From Epichloe hybrida (Eukaryota; Ascomycota; Sordariomycetes; Hypocreales; Clavicipitaceae), in NCBI GenBank assembly GCA_019022495.1, contig JAFEKR010000033.1, positions 591,459 to 655,458 of the forward strand: a stretch of 64,000 nucleotides of DNA. The letters are read 5' to 3'. Shown piece by piece: positions 1-12,849 of this stretch. The notes beneath the pieces are model-generated. The model made no database searches. It had not been told where the DNA came from and saw nothing but the letters and a program-made list of their open reading frames with translations. The position numbers and the translations under genes are program-made. Every line of letters starts with the position of its first letter. Within the stretch, counting starts at the first letter, position 1.

Positions 1-2319
1 TCCCTAGAAGGTTATTAGCTACACTAGGTTTTAACACCTATCTAGTGTACATCCCCTCTAAAAGGCTAGTTACGAAGACTAGCTTTATTAAGATTATAAA
101 GCCTATAGGTCCTGTCTCTAAAGGATTACCTAGGCTTTCTATAGGGGATAACCCTTTAGAGGGGGAAAATGATTTAGAAAATTAAGATCTAAATTAAGGT
201 TTAAAGGATTACCCTATAGATAACATAGGAGGTCCCCCTATAGGTTAAGAAAAACACCCTATAGGGCCTGTATAACCCCCTAAGGAACTAATTCTAGAGG
301 CCTTAGAGGAGGCTACATCTGTAACTTCCCTAGGAAATCAGATTTTGACTCTGGACCTTGATTTTGATAAAATTACTGACTTTGACCCTAATATTAACCC
401 TATGGATGTTAATATTAGTTCCCCTTCTTCTCTAGATTTTATAAAAGAAATTTGCTTTAAGGTATAGGAGAAGCTAAAGGAAAACAACCCTAATAGCCCT
501 AAACCTAAGACCTAGAAGCAAGCTATATCTAGCCCTAAAAGGGATAAATGGATAGAAGCTACGTATAAGGAATACAAATAGCTTCTAAAGGCTAGTACTT
601 TTAAATTTATAGGGAAAGACTAAGTACCTAAGGGCTAAAAAGTACTAAAAAATAGGCTTGTATATAAGCTTAAAAAGGATAAAGAAAATAATCCTTTAAA
701 ATATAAGGCCTAACTTGTTGCTAAGGGATTTATGCAAATCGAAGGTTTAGATTATCTAGAGACCTTTGCAGCCACAAGCATTCCCCCTAGCTAGAGGATT
801 TTACTAGCCCTAGTGGCTTAGAATAACTAGGAGATTGAATAGGTTAATTTTATAGGAGCTTTTCTTAATAGTAAGCTATAATAATAGATTTATATGGTTA
901 TTCTAGACGGATTTATTGAATTCCTTGAAGCAAATCCTAAATTAACTAAATTAGCTAAAAGTTTTAGCTATAAACCCTCTAAAGATTAAGTAATTCTATT
1001 ATAAAAATCTTTATATAGCCTAAAATAAAGCTTAAGGGAATGGCAATAAGCACTAATTGCAGTGCTAAAGTCCCTAGGATTTAGCCCTCTAATTTCTGAC
1101 CTAGCTATATTCTATAATTCCTTTACTAAAACCTTTATTATTACGTATGTAGATGATTGTCTTCTAATTAGACTGGATTTACGTTATATCTAAAGACTTA
1201 AAAAGGAACTTTATAAAGTCTATCTAATAGAAGATAGGGGGCTGGCTGAATTCTTCTTAGGGGTTTAAATCGTACAAGATAGACCTAATAGGGTCCTGAA
1301 AATTCATTAATCTTAGTATATCTTAGAGGCTTTAAATTGATTTAATATGCTAGATAGTAAGCCTATTAGCATACCTCTTTAGCTAGGCGTTTTAGCTACG
1401 TAGACTACTAAGCTTTTAATAGCTAGCGAAATTAAGCTCTATTAGTGCATTATAGGGACTATAATGTACCTAATGTTACTTATAAGGCTAGACGTGGCCT
1501 TTACACTTTAGTGGCTATCTATAGCACTAGCTAGGCCCTATATAGAGCACCTAAAAGCAGCTAAAAACTTGCTTAGGTACCTATTAAGGACTAAATTCCT
1601 TGCTATAATCTATAGGGGAGACCCTAAAGGTATAGCTAGTAAAAGCCTAATAGGTTATTGTGACAGTGATTTTACAGGGGATAAAAAGACCTCTAAATTA
1701 ACCTACGCTTATCTATTTAAGCTAGCTAGCGGACCTATTAGCTAGAAATTAAAGAAAGCTAGTATAATAGCTTTATTAACATTAGAAGCTAAAGCTAACG
1801 CTATCTGCGAGACCTTCTGGGAGCTATAGTGGCTTCAGGGCTTATTTAAGGAGCTAAAAACCCCTATTTCTCCCCCTATCTAGATATATTGCGATAATCA
1901 AGGCGCTATAACCACTGCCTATAACCTTGCCTTACATAGCTGTATAAAGTATACCTTGCTAAAGTTTAACTATATTAGGTAATAGGTTTTAGAGGGTTTA
2001 GCTAAGATCAAATATCTAGATATAAAGTCAATGCCTGTAAACGGTCTAATAAAGCCTCTATCTAGACCTCTTTATTAGGCCTTTATTAAGCTCTTAGGGC
2101 TTAATAATCACTAAAAACTAATAACTAAATCCCTTTAATAGGGAACTAAAAACAACGCTAAAAAGGGAGCTATATTAATAATAGCTAGGAATTCAAAAGG
2201 GGGTCTTTTATCTTTTCCTGTTTTTCCCTTTTATCTGTTTTTATCTAAAAGTTCTTGTTTACCCTATATCACTTTGTACGCTTTTAATTAGCTTATACGT
2301 AATTCTTTTGTAGAGGGGG
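1..2319 (+). mobile_element. Copia-1 LTR retrotransposon relic, internal region (3' part of pol)
   Basis: RIP-decayed Ty1/Copia pol entering from the left edge. Reading through TAA/TAG shows the reverse transcriptase signature VAKGFMQ...GLDYLETFA near 715-770 and the catalytic YVDD at 1146-1157. The RNase H block (GYCDSDFTGD, then KLTYAYLF and GPIS) lies near 1640-1745, and the late RNase H motif YCDNQGAI near 1885-1910. Many in-frame stops sit where Gln or Trp is usual, so it is dead. A purine tract (gtagaggggg, 2310-2319) directly precedes the LTR and is the polypurine tract, which fixes the plus orientation. Gag, protease and the 5' LTR lie outside the window. Confidence 0.88.
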
Positions 2320-3131
2320 TGTTAAAAATAAGACCTATTTTTAGCCCTTTCTAGTTAAAGGACCTTTCTATTACTAGCTTGCATTGCAAGCCTAACAGCT
2401 GCACTGCAGCTGTCAACGGTCGCGAAGGTAGCTATTAATGGCTACGTCGTAGCTGTTAACAGCTGCGACTAACCGTGTGAATAACTAATCTAAATTAATT
2501 ATTAATTATGGATTATTCAATTGCGTTATGGCTACAAGCGTAGCCATAACCGCAGCGCCACTAGTAATTAGGTAAGCTAGGGTGACGTAAGCAGGTTACC
2601 CTATAGCTATCTTTGACAGCGATTTTCTCTTTAACTAGAGGTCGTACAAAAGTCTTGCATATAGCAAATTAAAGCTAGAAGACAGGGCTTTTATTTTATG
2701 CAGGAATATTTTTTAACTAAAATTTGGTGCATACGGGTTGCTAGTTTGTATGGTGGTGAGTCGATTTTTTGGATTTTACATACAAATGAATTTTGCGGAA
2801 AATCAAAAGTGGCCCTTAAGACCTCTCTGACGGCCCGGATCCACCGATACGGTCGGTGGGTATATGAGAGGAAGAAGATCTTTTCAATCTAGCTAGATAG
2901 CTAGGCCTCTTAATCCAACAGCCGCATTGCCTGTACAACATCACTAAAATCAATTCTATTAGTATATAAGATATCGTAAAAGTCATCTAGATTGAATTCA
3001 ATTAGTTGATAACTGCCGAAACCTTCCGTTGCGTTGCGTTGAATAAATATTCAACGTGGTGGCTCTATTGGTCCCCGACCGTAGAAGCTACACTTGTACA
3101 GCTGTTGCCAGCTGGCAACTAGCTCCCTACA
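2320..3131 (+). repeat. LTR family A, copy 1 (3' LTR of Copia-1)
   Basis: An 812-bp LTR beginning TGTTAAAAATAAGACC and ending AGCTCCCTACA (TG...CA). It lies immediately after the polypurine tract of Copia-1. Two further copies are in this window, one direct at 9962 and one inverted at 17304. A small open frame inside it (2698-2892) is not a gene. The LTR ends within a hAT transposase relic, so Copia-1 inserted into that element. The 5' partner is outside the window, so no TSD can be tested. Confidence 0.85.
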
Positions 3132-3299
3132 TTTCAATAATAATTATACCTAATACTAATCTATTATATTTATAGCCAATGAAACAAGGTGGAATTCAAC
3201 CTATAAGATGATTAATACTTCTTTAGAGCTTAAAGAAGCTATTATTCTTCTTAATAGGGAAACTAATATTGCTGCCCTTAAGGATGCTATGCCTACAAC
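3132..3299 (+). pseudogene. hAT transposase fragment
   Basis: About 170 bp between LTR A and the non-autonomous hAT element. From about 3177 it reads NETRWNSTYKMINTSLELKEAI, matching the conserved RWNSTY.M...AL.L block in the middle of hAT transposases. The same stretch recurs at about 14373-14510 in a longer relic. The first ~45 bp match the intron that precedes this block in the longer copy. It is a short remnant trapped between two later insertions. Confidence 0.75.
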
Positions 3300-3319
3300 C
3301 AGAGTATTGCACTAAAACG

Positions 3320-3540
3320 TGTAGTGTAGTGTAGTATTTATAGTGTAGTGTAGTATTTATAGTGTAGTGTAGTATTTATAGTGTAGTGTAGTATTTATAG
3401 TGTAGTGTAGTATTTATAGTGTAGTGTAGTAACTACACTATAAACTACACTACACTATAAACTACACTAACTATAAACTACACTAACTATAAACTACACT
3501 AACTATAAACTACACTAACTATAAACTACACTAACTATAA
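3320..3540. repeat. Subterminal tandem repeats of the hAT element
   Basis: About five copies of a 19-bp unit (agtgtagtgtagtatttat) are followed by inverted-strand variants (actacactaaactataa-like, ~15 bp). The same array is shortened at 20270-20350 and inverted at 33650-33770. hAT transposases bind subterminal repeats, so these are candidate transposase-binding arrays that have also slipped in copy number. Confidence 0.75.
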
Positions 3541-4428
3541 GGAAAAAAAAACTACACTACACTAACTACAAAAAAAAAACTATAATACATTACACTATAA
3601 ATTTTTTTTCCTAAACTACACTAACTACAAACACTATAAATATAGTATTAGACTTTTTATTAGTTATTAGTATTATAAGGATTAAAAGAATGCTAGTTAT
3701 ATAAAAGCTTTTATTATTACCTATTTTATTTAATTAGTTATAGAATTTATAATATTTTTTATTTTAGTAATTTTACTATAACTAAGTAAGGTTATATATA
3801 ATATTATACTTTTTTAATAATACTATTTAACTTAATACTTTATTTCCCTAATATAACTTAAAGAAAAACCTTCTTATTATATTATTTACTATTTCTATAA
3901 ATTATTTTATATTTCTATAAATTATTATTATTACTTATTTAAAAACAACTATAAAAAAACTACTAGTAAACTTAATATAAGTAGCTTATTATATCTTATT
4001 ATAGCTTATAATAGCTTATAATAGCTTATAATACTAATATTACTAGTATTACTAAGATTACTAAGATTACTAAGATTACTTATAATATTATTAGTGTTAA
4101 AGTTTAATAAAAAATAAATAACTAATAAATAACTTAAATATAAATACTAGTAATTATAAGTAAATTACTATAGTAAAAGCTATAGTTTTTAATAACTTAG
4201 TATTTTAAGGTTTTTAAAAATATTAATATTATAAAAATGTTTTCTCTTTTATGTTTTTTTTAAAATAATAATAAAAGTAAAATAATAGTAATTATAGTAA
4301 TAATAGTAATTAAGGTTATTAAAGCTTTTATAATAAGTATATATATATTCTTTTTACTAAATAGCTAATTATATAGCTAGTCCTAGTACTTTAACTACCT
4401 TTTATAATAAGTATAGTATATTATATTT

Positions 4429-4880
4429 TGTCGGGGGAAAAACAACACCCCAAAACGACGGAAAAGACAGTCTCGATGACGAAGCTGATGATAACGATAA
4501 AAACGATGATATTGACGATACTGACGATACTAACGAATTCAACGATATCAAAGTCAGAACCTAGATATCGGGATCTAGGCCTGCGATATTTTCGATCCAT
4601 CGCGAGGATCCAAGCTGCTAAGGTCTCTTTTCAATGTCTAGTTATCTTATTAATTAAACAAACCTAGAGCATATACTATAGTAACCGCACAAAAGGGGAG
4701 AGTTAATTTTCTATGAAAGGGGAGGGAATCTAGGGATTTTATCTAGCTAGATAGTCACATGACTAGGGATCCGATTAATCCGGCGATGCTGATAGATCTA
4801 ACGATGCCGAGGTCTAGAGGCCTGTGGTCTTGTGAGAGGTCTCGAGAGAGGTCTTGAGAGGTTACAATTCTAGCCACACA
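4429..4880. repeat. Solo LTR, family B, copy 1
   Basis: A 452-bp TG...CA unit (TGTCGGGGGAAAAAC to TAGCCACACA), much more GC-rich than its host. Comparison with copy 2 of the hAT element (around 21120) shows the uninterrupted host sequence, and the insertion duplicates about 4-5 bp of ATAT(A). An inverted relative lies at 19169-19635. Small open frames inside it, including 4428-4667, are not supported as genes. LTR identity is inferred from size, termini and the short target duplication. Confidence 0.65.
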
Positions 4881-7559
4881 ATATAAAACTAAGTCCTAGT
4901 ATTATTTTTAAAAATAAGTTAAACTTATTTTTTATAGCTTAATTAAGCTATATAGGGTAATTAAAATAATACTATTATTATTTATAAATATACTATAAAT
5001 ATTATTTTATTATATTCTTTCTTTATATATTATAGTAATAATATATATAAAGTTACTATATATAACTTCTTAAAGCTTTAGAATTATAAAGCTTAAAGTA
5101 ATATTTAATTAGTTTAAATAGTAAATAAATAGCTTAAGCTTTTTTAAGTTCTTATTATATTAATAATAATATTAAAGTACTAAGTATATATTCTATTAAC
5201 TTTTATATATTTATTTAGATTTCTAATTTAATTTAATTATATTAGTTTAGGGTATTTTTTAATTAAATTAATAATAAAAATATAAAATAATTAATAATAA
5301 TAGTAAATAAAATAACTAGAAGGTTTTTCTTAAAGTTATATTAGTAAAATAAAGTAATAAGTATAATAGTATTATTAAAAAGGTATAATATTATAAATAA
5401 CCCTAGTTATAGTAAAATTCTTAAAAAAAGGTAAATATTATAAATTCTATAACTAATTAAGTAAAATGGGTAATAATAAAAGCTTCTATATAACTAGCTT
5501 TCTTTTAATCCTTATAATAACATTATATAATAAAAAGGCCCACTTTTTTTACTAACACTATATTGTAGTTTTTGTAGTTAGTGTAGTTAGTAACTACACT
5601 AACTACACTACACTATAAGTAAAAAAAAAACTATAATACACTACACTATAAAAAAAAAAAACTACACTACACTAACTATAAAAAAAAAACTACACTATAA
5701 ATACAAGTTTTTCCTAAAAACTACACTAACTACACTACAAACAATACTCTGCTTATAGAGGGGTCTAAGACTAGACATTATGCTAAATAACCCTAATACT
5801 CTTAAAGATTAGAAGATTACTTATAAAGATATAAAGGACTAATTTAACTTTAAATATAAAGAGCTTTAATTTAATCTTATAAAGTATATAAACTTATTAA
5901 AGCAAATGCTAAAGATTAAGGAATATATTTCTAAGACCCTTTTAAAGAATATATAAGATTCCCTTAACTTTAACACTAAATTAAAGGAAAAGGAGTTAGT
6001 TTAATATTATACTTATAGAATACCTAAGCTTCTTTAAGATTAATATAAGCTAAACACTAAGAAAACACTTATTCTTATAGAGAATTATAATTACTTATAA
6101 GCTAAAGGTACTTATGATTAGTATAAGTAAGCTATAATAATAGAGGTACTATAGAGAAATTATCTAGATCTTAAGACTTAATAAACTAAGGAGATAATAC
6201 TATATAAGTGTATTATCCCTTTTTAAAGCAAATTTAAGGCATTCTAGAAAAAATAGAATAACTTACTTAATAAAGGAGAGAACTATAGCTTCCTTAAGGT
6301 AATTAGCAAGTTTAAAAGAGACTATAAAGCTCCTTAAAGCTTAATAATAATAAAATTAGCTAATAATGCTATTACTACTAAGAGATTAAATAGTTAAAGC
6401 AAATTAGAGCAAAAGAAGTGCCCTAGATACTTTAGTTATAATATTAGAGATACCTTAAAGTAGTAGGAATCCTATAACTTATTTAAAGCTCTTTATAAGC
6501 TAGAGGCTACTCCTAAGGACTAGGAAGTTAGTAAGAACTCTAAAGATAATATTAAGAGATATCTTAAGGAGAATTTATAAGAGAGATTAAAAGCTATAAG
6601 TTAAAAGCTAGAGAAAAGAGAGAAAAGCAGTAATATTATTATCCCCTTATAGAACCTAATGAATAACTTACTTGCAGTAACTCTAGGTAAGAAAACTATA
6701 AATAGATTATTATTTATACGCTTGTAAAGCTCTTAACCTTTAAAGAAGATTATTACTTTAACTTTAAACGCTATAGATAGCTTAGAAGGGAATTAGAATA
6801 TAGTTATTTATAATTCTAGAGCTAATGTTTATATTTTTAATAACATTTGTTAGTTTAAATAAGTCTAAATTTAATAGAAACATTGTGATAGAGGTTAGGG
6901 CTGGAGGCATAGTCTATTTATCCCTTAGCTAAGGACTAGTCTATATATCCGTTACGGATCTGGTATTATGAAGGTTAAGAAGAATTATATTACAAGGAGC
7001 TCTACTAATTCCGGAATTTCACGTTAACCTAGTATTAGCAATGATTCTTATAAAAGCAAGGATCTATTAGAATTAAAAGAAGTGCTTCCTATTCTAAGGA
7101 AAGCATTCTATTACTAAGCTTTATAATATTAATAAGCTTCACGTGTTATTTATACTCTTTAATAATCTAAAAGAGGCTTACGCTATAACTAGCAAAGCTC
7201 TAAAGCTACCTATAAAAGGAGATATAGAACTTTAGTATTAATAATATAGTTATCTAGGTAAGAAGGCCTTTATAGAGATTACAAACGCTACTCTTAGCGT
7301 TAAATTAATAGGACCTAAGCTTATAAACTATAAGATCTATGCTATAAGTAAAGCTAAGCACTAGAGATTATAGGTTACACTAGAAGGACTTCCTTAAGAA
7401 CCTAGTTATAGCCTTTTAGTTAATCTAGACTATTATAACTCTCCTTATTAGAATAGTAATAGGTATTAGTGTGTTTTCACATGCCTTATAACCTTAATGT
7501 GTTTTTTCTATTTATTTAAGACTAAAGATAGGATTTACAATAGCTTTTATATAATAATA

Positions 7560-7829
7560 TGTCACGGCTTGCACCAAATGGTTGTAAACGAAGTGATAGC
7601 TAAGACTATTGCAGTCACAGCTAGATAGATACTAGCTAGGGGTAGGTGCGTGAAGGTTTTAATCTCTAACCTAGCACTAATAATATACGTAGTCTTTAAT
7701 AAATACCTTACTTTATAAGCACGTGGCTATCTTATAGCTAGCTAGTCTCTTTATTATTTATATAGCTTAAAGGTTCTCTAAAGACCTGCTTTAATGAATA
7801 TCCTATCTCTGACCTCTGCGCTCCTGACA
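7560..7829 (-). repeat. Solo LTR, family D, copy 1
   Basis: A 270-bp unit, TGTCACGGCTTGCACC to GCTCCTGACA, flanked on both sides by the 5-bp duplication TAATA (7555-7559 and 7830-7834). It splits the Copia-2 integrase region. A second, inverted 270-bp copy is at 33007-33276, where an upstream purine tract suggests the coding orientation, making this copy minus-strand. Much of its C/G content survives, so it is younger or less mutated than its host. Confidence 0.82.
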
Positions 7830-9961
7830 TAATAGCATTCCTACGCATATAATTTAGGGTTTAACTCTAATTTCTACATAGTAATATTAAAAAGGCCTTA
7901 TTTACAAAGAGCATAAAAGACAAGATAGCCTTTGCTAGTATTATAGTCTATAATTTAGCTCCCTTAACGCTTAGTTAAAATAAAAAGGCAAAGAGATCTA
8001 AGGGGGTAGTTAAGTAAAAGGCTTGTATATTAAGCCTTAAGGCTTACCTTTGTTTAGAACTTAATAATAAGGTCTTTAATATAGCAGTCTATTTACTAAA
8101 TAAAACACCTTTTAAATATTATAGGAATTAGGTTATACCCTATAAACTCTAGTGAAATTAGGCATGGAAAATAGTCCTAGCCTATTTACAGATATTAGAG
8201 GTTTAAAAGCCCTTAATTACATATCTATAAGCTTACGGATGTAAGGCGTTTCTAATGATAACAAAGGCTCTAGAGCACGTTAAATCGCATAACGCAATAC
8301 TATAGTTAGAGTAGAAAGCTTATATTAAATACCTTATTAGTTATAGAGGCAAGTTATAATATATTATATAGGTGCCTTTACTTTGTAATTATAAGGTTAT
8401 TATATTAGCGTGTGTTTAGTTTAATAAAAACTCTTTCTTTTAGTTAAAAGAAAAGATAAAATTAGCTTAATAAAAGAAGATATTAATAATTAAGCTACTT
8501 AAAGAGCTTAAAGCTAAAGATCTTAATAAAGAGATTAATTAAGACCTTATTAGAATAAAGCTTAAAGAGAATAATTTTACCTCTTTACTATTAGCTATAG
8601 GCTAGGAAAATAAGTAGTTTAAAGTAAAAACGCCTTCTTATATAATAAGGGATAAAGAGGACCTTTCTAGTGTACTCTTAACCCCTCCTAACTTCTCTTA
8701 GAAGGCGCTAGTTATTATAGAGAACTTAAAGCTTTAAGTATAAGGTAATAATACGCTATTTTATAAGATTAATAAATTTATAAGTAAAGTAATAGCTAAA
8801 TACATAGAGATTACTATAAAGACTAGTAAATTTACTATAAAAGGTAGGAAGGCTATAGGGAATTATAGTCCCTATAATAATAGCATTAATTTAAATAATA
8901 TTATTACTAGGCAATATTAGAGAAAAAATAAGAAAAGCTTAGTAAGTATAGTTTTCTTTTGCTTTCTTAATAGCATTCTAAGGAACTTAATATAGTTTAT
9001 ATATTAAAGATATACCTTTAAAACTTACTTATTATTATTAAGCAATAGCCTTAATGTCTTATAACCACTAGAAGGAAGCAATTATAAAGGAGCTTTTAAA
9101 GCTTTAATCCTTAAACTACTAGGAGAATATACTAGATAAATTATTTAATCTTAAGGAGATTATTAACCTTAGATAGGTTTTTAAGTATAAAACTAATAAA
9201 AAGGGCATAGTTATAGAGTTTAAGGCTTAAATAGTAGTTTAAGGTAACTAATAACTAAAGGATAACCTTAATAACTACACTACTACGCTTACTTTATAAT
9301 CTTTACGCATATTACTTACTATTTACTACGCTAATAATCTTAATATATATTAATATAATGTTTAAAATACCTTCCTATAAATAAAACTTAAAGAACCTAT
9401 CTTCTATAAGCCACTAGAGAGTATAAATACATAAGGCTATCTCTAGATAATAACTAGAGTATTATATAGGCTATAGGAAGCTCCTTAATAATAGTTTCTA
9501 TACCTAATGTAATTCCTACTAAATCTAGGCTTTATCTAAGGAAAGAAAGACCTATATATCTTTATAAAAGGCAGATTTATCCTGTTTTTCTACGTAGATA
9601 ATATTATAGTGCTATTTCTAAATGGATTTAAAGTAGAATTCAAAGAGCTATATAAGTAGTTAATAAACAGTCTAGATATTAAAGATTAAGGTAATTTAAA
9701 GTGATTCCTAAGTATTAAAATTATTAGGAATTATAATACTAAAGAAATGTGGTTATTATAGGAATTATATATTTAAAAGATAGCTTAGAAGTTTATTCCT
9801 AATATTATTATTAATAATTTAAAGAGCTTAATTATAATACCTTTAATAATAGCTATAATTGTTCTAAATAATAGCTAGGCTACTAATAAAGAGATTAATT
9901 ACTATAGAGTAGTAATTAGCTCTTTAGTCTATCTTTACATTATTAGAAAACTAGATATAGC

Positions 9962-10763
9962 TGTTAAAAATAAGACCTATTTTTCGCCCTTTCTAGTGAA
10001 AGGACCTTTTAATTACTAGCTTGCATTGCAAGCCTAATAGCTGCACTGTAGCTATTAATAGTCGTGAAGGTAGCTATTAATAGCTATATTATAGCTATTA
10101 ATAGCTGCGACTAACCATGTGAATAACTAATCTAAATCAATTGTGGATTATTTAATTGCGTTATGGCTGCAAGTGTAGCTACAACCGCAGCGCCACGGGT
10201 AATTAGGTAAGCTAGGGTGACGTAAGCAGGTTACCCTATAGCTATCTTTAACAGCGATTTTCTCTTTAACTAAAGGTCGTACAAAAGTCTTATATATAGC
10301 AAATTAAAGCTAGAAGATAGGGTTTTTATTTTATATAGGAATATTTTTTAGACTAAAATTTAGTGCATATGGGTTGCTAGTTTGTATGGTGGTGAGTCGA
10401 TTTTTGGATTTTACATACAAATGAATTTTGTAGAAAATAAAAAGTGGCCTATAAGACCTCTTTAGCGGTCCGAATTTACTAATATAGTTAGTAAGTATAT
10501 AAGAGAAAGAAGATCTTTTTAATCTAGCTAGATAGCTAGGCCTCTTAATCTAATAGCCGCATTGCCTGTATAACGTCACTAAAATCAATTCTATTAGTAT
10601 ATAAGATATCGTAAAAGTCATCTAGATTGAATTCTATTAGTTAATAACAGCTAAAACCTTCCGTTGCGTTGCGTTAAATAAATTTAACGTGGTGGTTCTA
10701 CTAGTCCCCGACCGTAGAGCTGCACCTGTACAGCTGTTGCCAGCCGGCAACTAGCTCCCTACA
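9962..10763 (+). repeat. Solo LTR, family A, copy 2
   Basis: An 802-bp copy of the Copia-1 LTR (same TGTTAAAAATAAGACC start and CTCCCTACA end) inserted in the RT/RNase H junction of Copia-2, right after a RKLDIA-like motif. No internal retrotransposon sequence adjoins it, so it is a solo LTR left by LTR-LTR recombination. Flanks atagc and tatta do not match, so the target duplication has decayed or been lost. Confidence 0.78.
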
Positions 10764-11475
10764 TATTAATAATAGCCTTTATAGCTTTAAAGCTAGCTTC
10801 CTTTATAATAAACCCTTTAACAAAGCATATTAAGCTTATAAAGGCTACTCTAATGTACATATAGAATATAAGGAAGCTTTGTATTTAATACTTAGGAGTA
10901 AATAGCTTTAACACGCTATTCTCTAGCACTAATGCCTCTCTTAGTAATAACCCTAATACTTAGAAATTAACATAAGGCTATGTCTTTATTATACATAAAG
11001 CTATAATTAATTAGAAGTCTAGAAGATAGTATTATATAATAACCTTAAGTATAAAAGTAAAGCTCTTTACATTAAATTACAGAGTAAAAGAGCGTATATC
11101 TCTAAGGAGACTGCTTTGTAATATTAGTATATAAGTCCTTCCTTTATTAATTATCTAGTATAATAATAAGTAAATAATTTATATAATAGAATATAAGGAA
11201 AGAAGGCTTTAAACTAGTTTAAAGTATCTTAATATAAATTAAATATGAATTTAAAAGTAATATACCCTAGGTAATATTAAGGTAAATTAGTTAAAGACCT
11301 TTAAGATACTTACTAATAGCTTTATAAAGCCTTTATTAGGGTAGATAAATAAGGAATTCTATTACTAGATTAGCTTGTAAGAGATTCTTACTTAATTATA
11401 AAACTAGAAAATCTTTGCGATTTTTTTTATGTATATAATCTTTAGCTTTAATAGATATCTTAGCTAAGGGGGGTG

Positions 11476-11708
11476 TGTTAAGAAAAGCGCCCTTAAAGCT
11501 TAGGTTATAGGAGAGTAGCGCGTATGAATAGGGATAAAACGCGAGGTTAGACATTAGTAAATATAATGTATTAAAAGTACCTCTATAGGCTAGTTATTAC
11601 TATAGCGCACTATGTACCTTTTAGGTACAAAAGTCAGGTGCTATTTGCACCTCTAATTAACCAAAAATTGAACGCTTTTTATAATCGAATTACACCCCTA
11701 CCTTAACA
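11476..11708 (+). repeat. 3' LTR of Copia-2
   Basis: A 233-bp unit from TGTTAAGAAAAGCGCC to CCTACCTTAACA, with matching short inverted ends TGTTAAG/CTTAACA. It directly follows the purine tract aaggggggtg and the end of the Copia-2 RNase H region, which gives its identity and strand. No second copy was found in the window. Confidence 0.7.
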
Positions 11709-12849
11709 ATAATATTTACCCTAAAGAATATTTTTAATATTCTAAATAAATAAGATATAAATTCTAGGAAAAATATCTATTAAAACTTTAACCTCTTATT
11801 AATATAAGGAAATTTTCCCATTTCTAATACTATCCCTTTTAGCTCTCTAAGTATTTTTCTAGAATTATTAAGAATTATTTTAACTTTATAGGTTTTTTAA
11901 ATAAAAAGATAAGTTAAAAAACGAGGAAAAGCTTTATAAAAGAGAAGTTTAATTATAAACAATTCTAATTTAATTATAAATAAAGTTAACTTAATAAAAA
12001 CACTAATAAATATTATATATATATAATATTATTACTAGAAGAAGCTTAGAAATATTTAAATTAAATTTTTTATTAAATTAACATAAGTTTTTTATAAAAG
12101 AAATTAGTATTAAAAATATAAAAAAAATATATTACATATATTTATATATATAATATTCTTATCTTTAAGTATAAAATCTAAGTAAAAAAGTAAGTCCTTG
12201 TGAGTTCTTATAGGTTCTTATAGGTTAATTGTATTATATAAGCAAGTTCTAGCGAATTAAATAGATTAGTTATTTAAGTAGGACAATTCTTCCACGTAAT
12301 TTTTCTACGTAATTCTATAGTACTATTGCCCCGCTTCTTTCTCTTTTCTTTTCTTTTCTTTTTCTTTTCTTCTTCTTTTTCCTTAAACAAATTATAAAAA
12401 ATCATAGAAAATCCCAAATTACTAAGAAAAAGCTATACTATTATCTTCACTTTTATATCTTTTTATTAATTCTCTAAAAGTTTCTTTTAAATCTCTTTAA
12501 AGCTAAAAAAACCCTAAAAACCCCTGAAAAAACAAAAACCCTAAAAAATCCCCCCTAAAAAATCATAGAAAATCGCAAGAAATCGCAAAAAAAACAGGAA
12601 AAGCAAATTTAAACGTAAAAAAAGGAAAGAAGCAAAATCAGCAAAATCACTAAGAAATCACTAAAATTCAGAAAATTCAGCAAAAAAACCCTTATTTAAC
12701 ATAGATTCCTTATTTTATCCCTCTAATAACTCTTCTTAGCTTACTAGGCCTAGCTAGCCTAGTAATCTTCTAGGTTTATATAGAAAAAGACCTAGAAAAT
12801 TAGGCTAATTACGAATTCTCTTTAAAATTATACATATTTACCTATAATT
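11709..12849. other. AT-rich unassigned stretch
   Basis: No coding signal was seen. It holds long A/T runs, a pyrimidine tract (ctttctcttttcttttc, about 12330-12390) and an A-rich block at 12400-12700 that keeps many CA dinucleotides and so looks less RIP-mutated than its surroundings. It probably contains the left end of the hAT relic that follows, but no terminal repeat could be placed. Confidence 0.4.

Larger units (their letters stand above)
3300..5751 (+). mobile_element. Non-autonomous hAT element, copy 1 (contains a solo LTR)
   Basis: Starts CAGAGTATTG and ends CAATACTCTG, a perfect 10-bp terminal inverted repeat of hAT type. Subterminal regions are full of short ctacactac/gtagtgtag repeats and the interior is very AT-rich with no coding content. 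Without the 452-bp LTR nested at 4429-4880 it is about 2.0 kb. A further ~65 bp near 4340-4400 is absent from copy 2. The 8-bp flanks (cctacaac left, cttataga right) do not match. The left flank is hAT relic and the right flank is Copia-2, so this copy may be a recombinant. Confidence 0.8.
5752..11475 (+). mobile_element. Copia-2 LTR retrotransposon relic, internal region
   Basis: RIP-degraded gag-pol. A gag-like stretch is near 5790-6700. The protease-like motif VIYNSRANVYIFNN is near 6805-6850. Integrase remains lie on both sides of 7560-7829. The reverse transcriptase carries YVDN (expected YVDD) at 9591-9602, and RNase H remains (NTLFSSTNASL, GYVF, then ELFTL-like) continue after the nested LTR at about 10764-11450. 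It is interrupted by two solo LTRs, at 7560-7829 and 9962-10763. The 5' LTR is missing: the sequence starts abruptly at the end of the hAT element. The purine run aaggggggtg precedes the 3' LTR. Stop codons throughout make it inactive. Confidence 0.82.

Noticed and set aside
2698..2892. 64-codon ORF in the Copia-1 LTR
   Set aside because: It lies wholly inside LTR A and is broken in the other two copies.
3320..3540. CRISPR-like short regular repeats
   Set aside because: The repeats are contiguous, without unique spacers, and lie in a hAT subterminal region of a eukaryote.
9957..10768. Target-site duplication around LTR A copy 2
   Set aside because: Flanks atagc and tatta do not match even allowing C to T changes.
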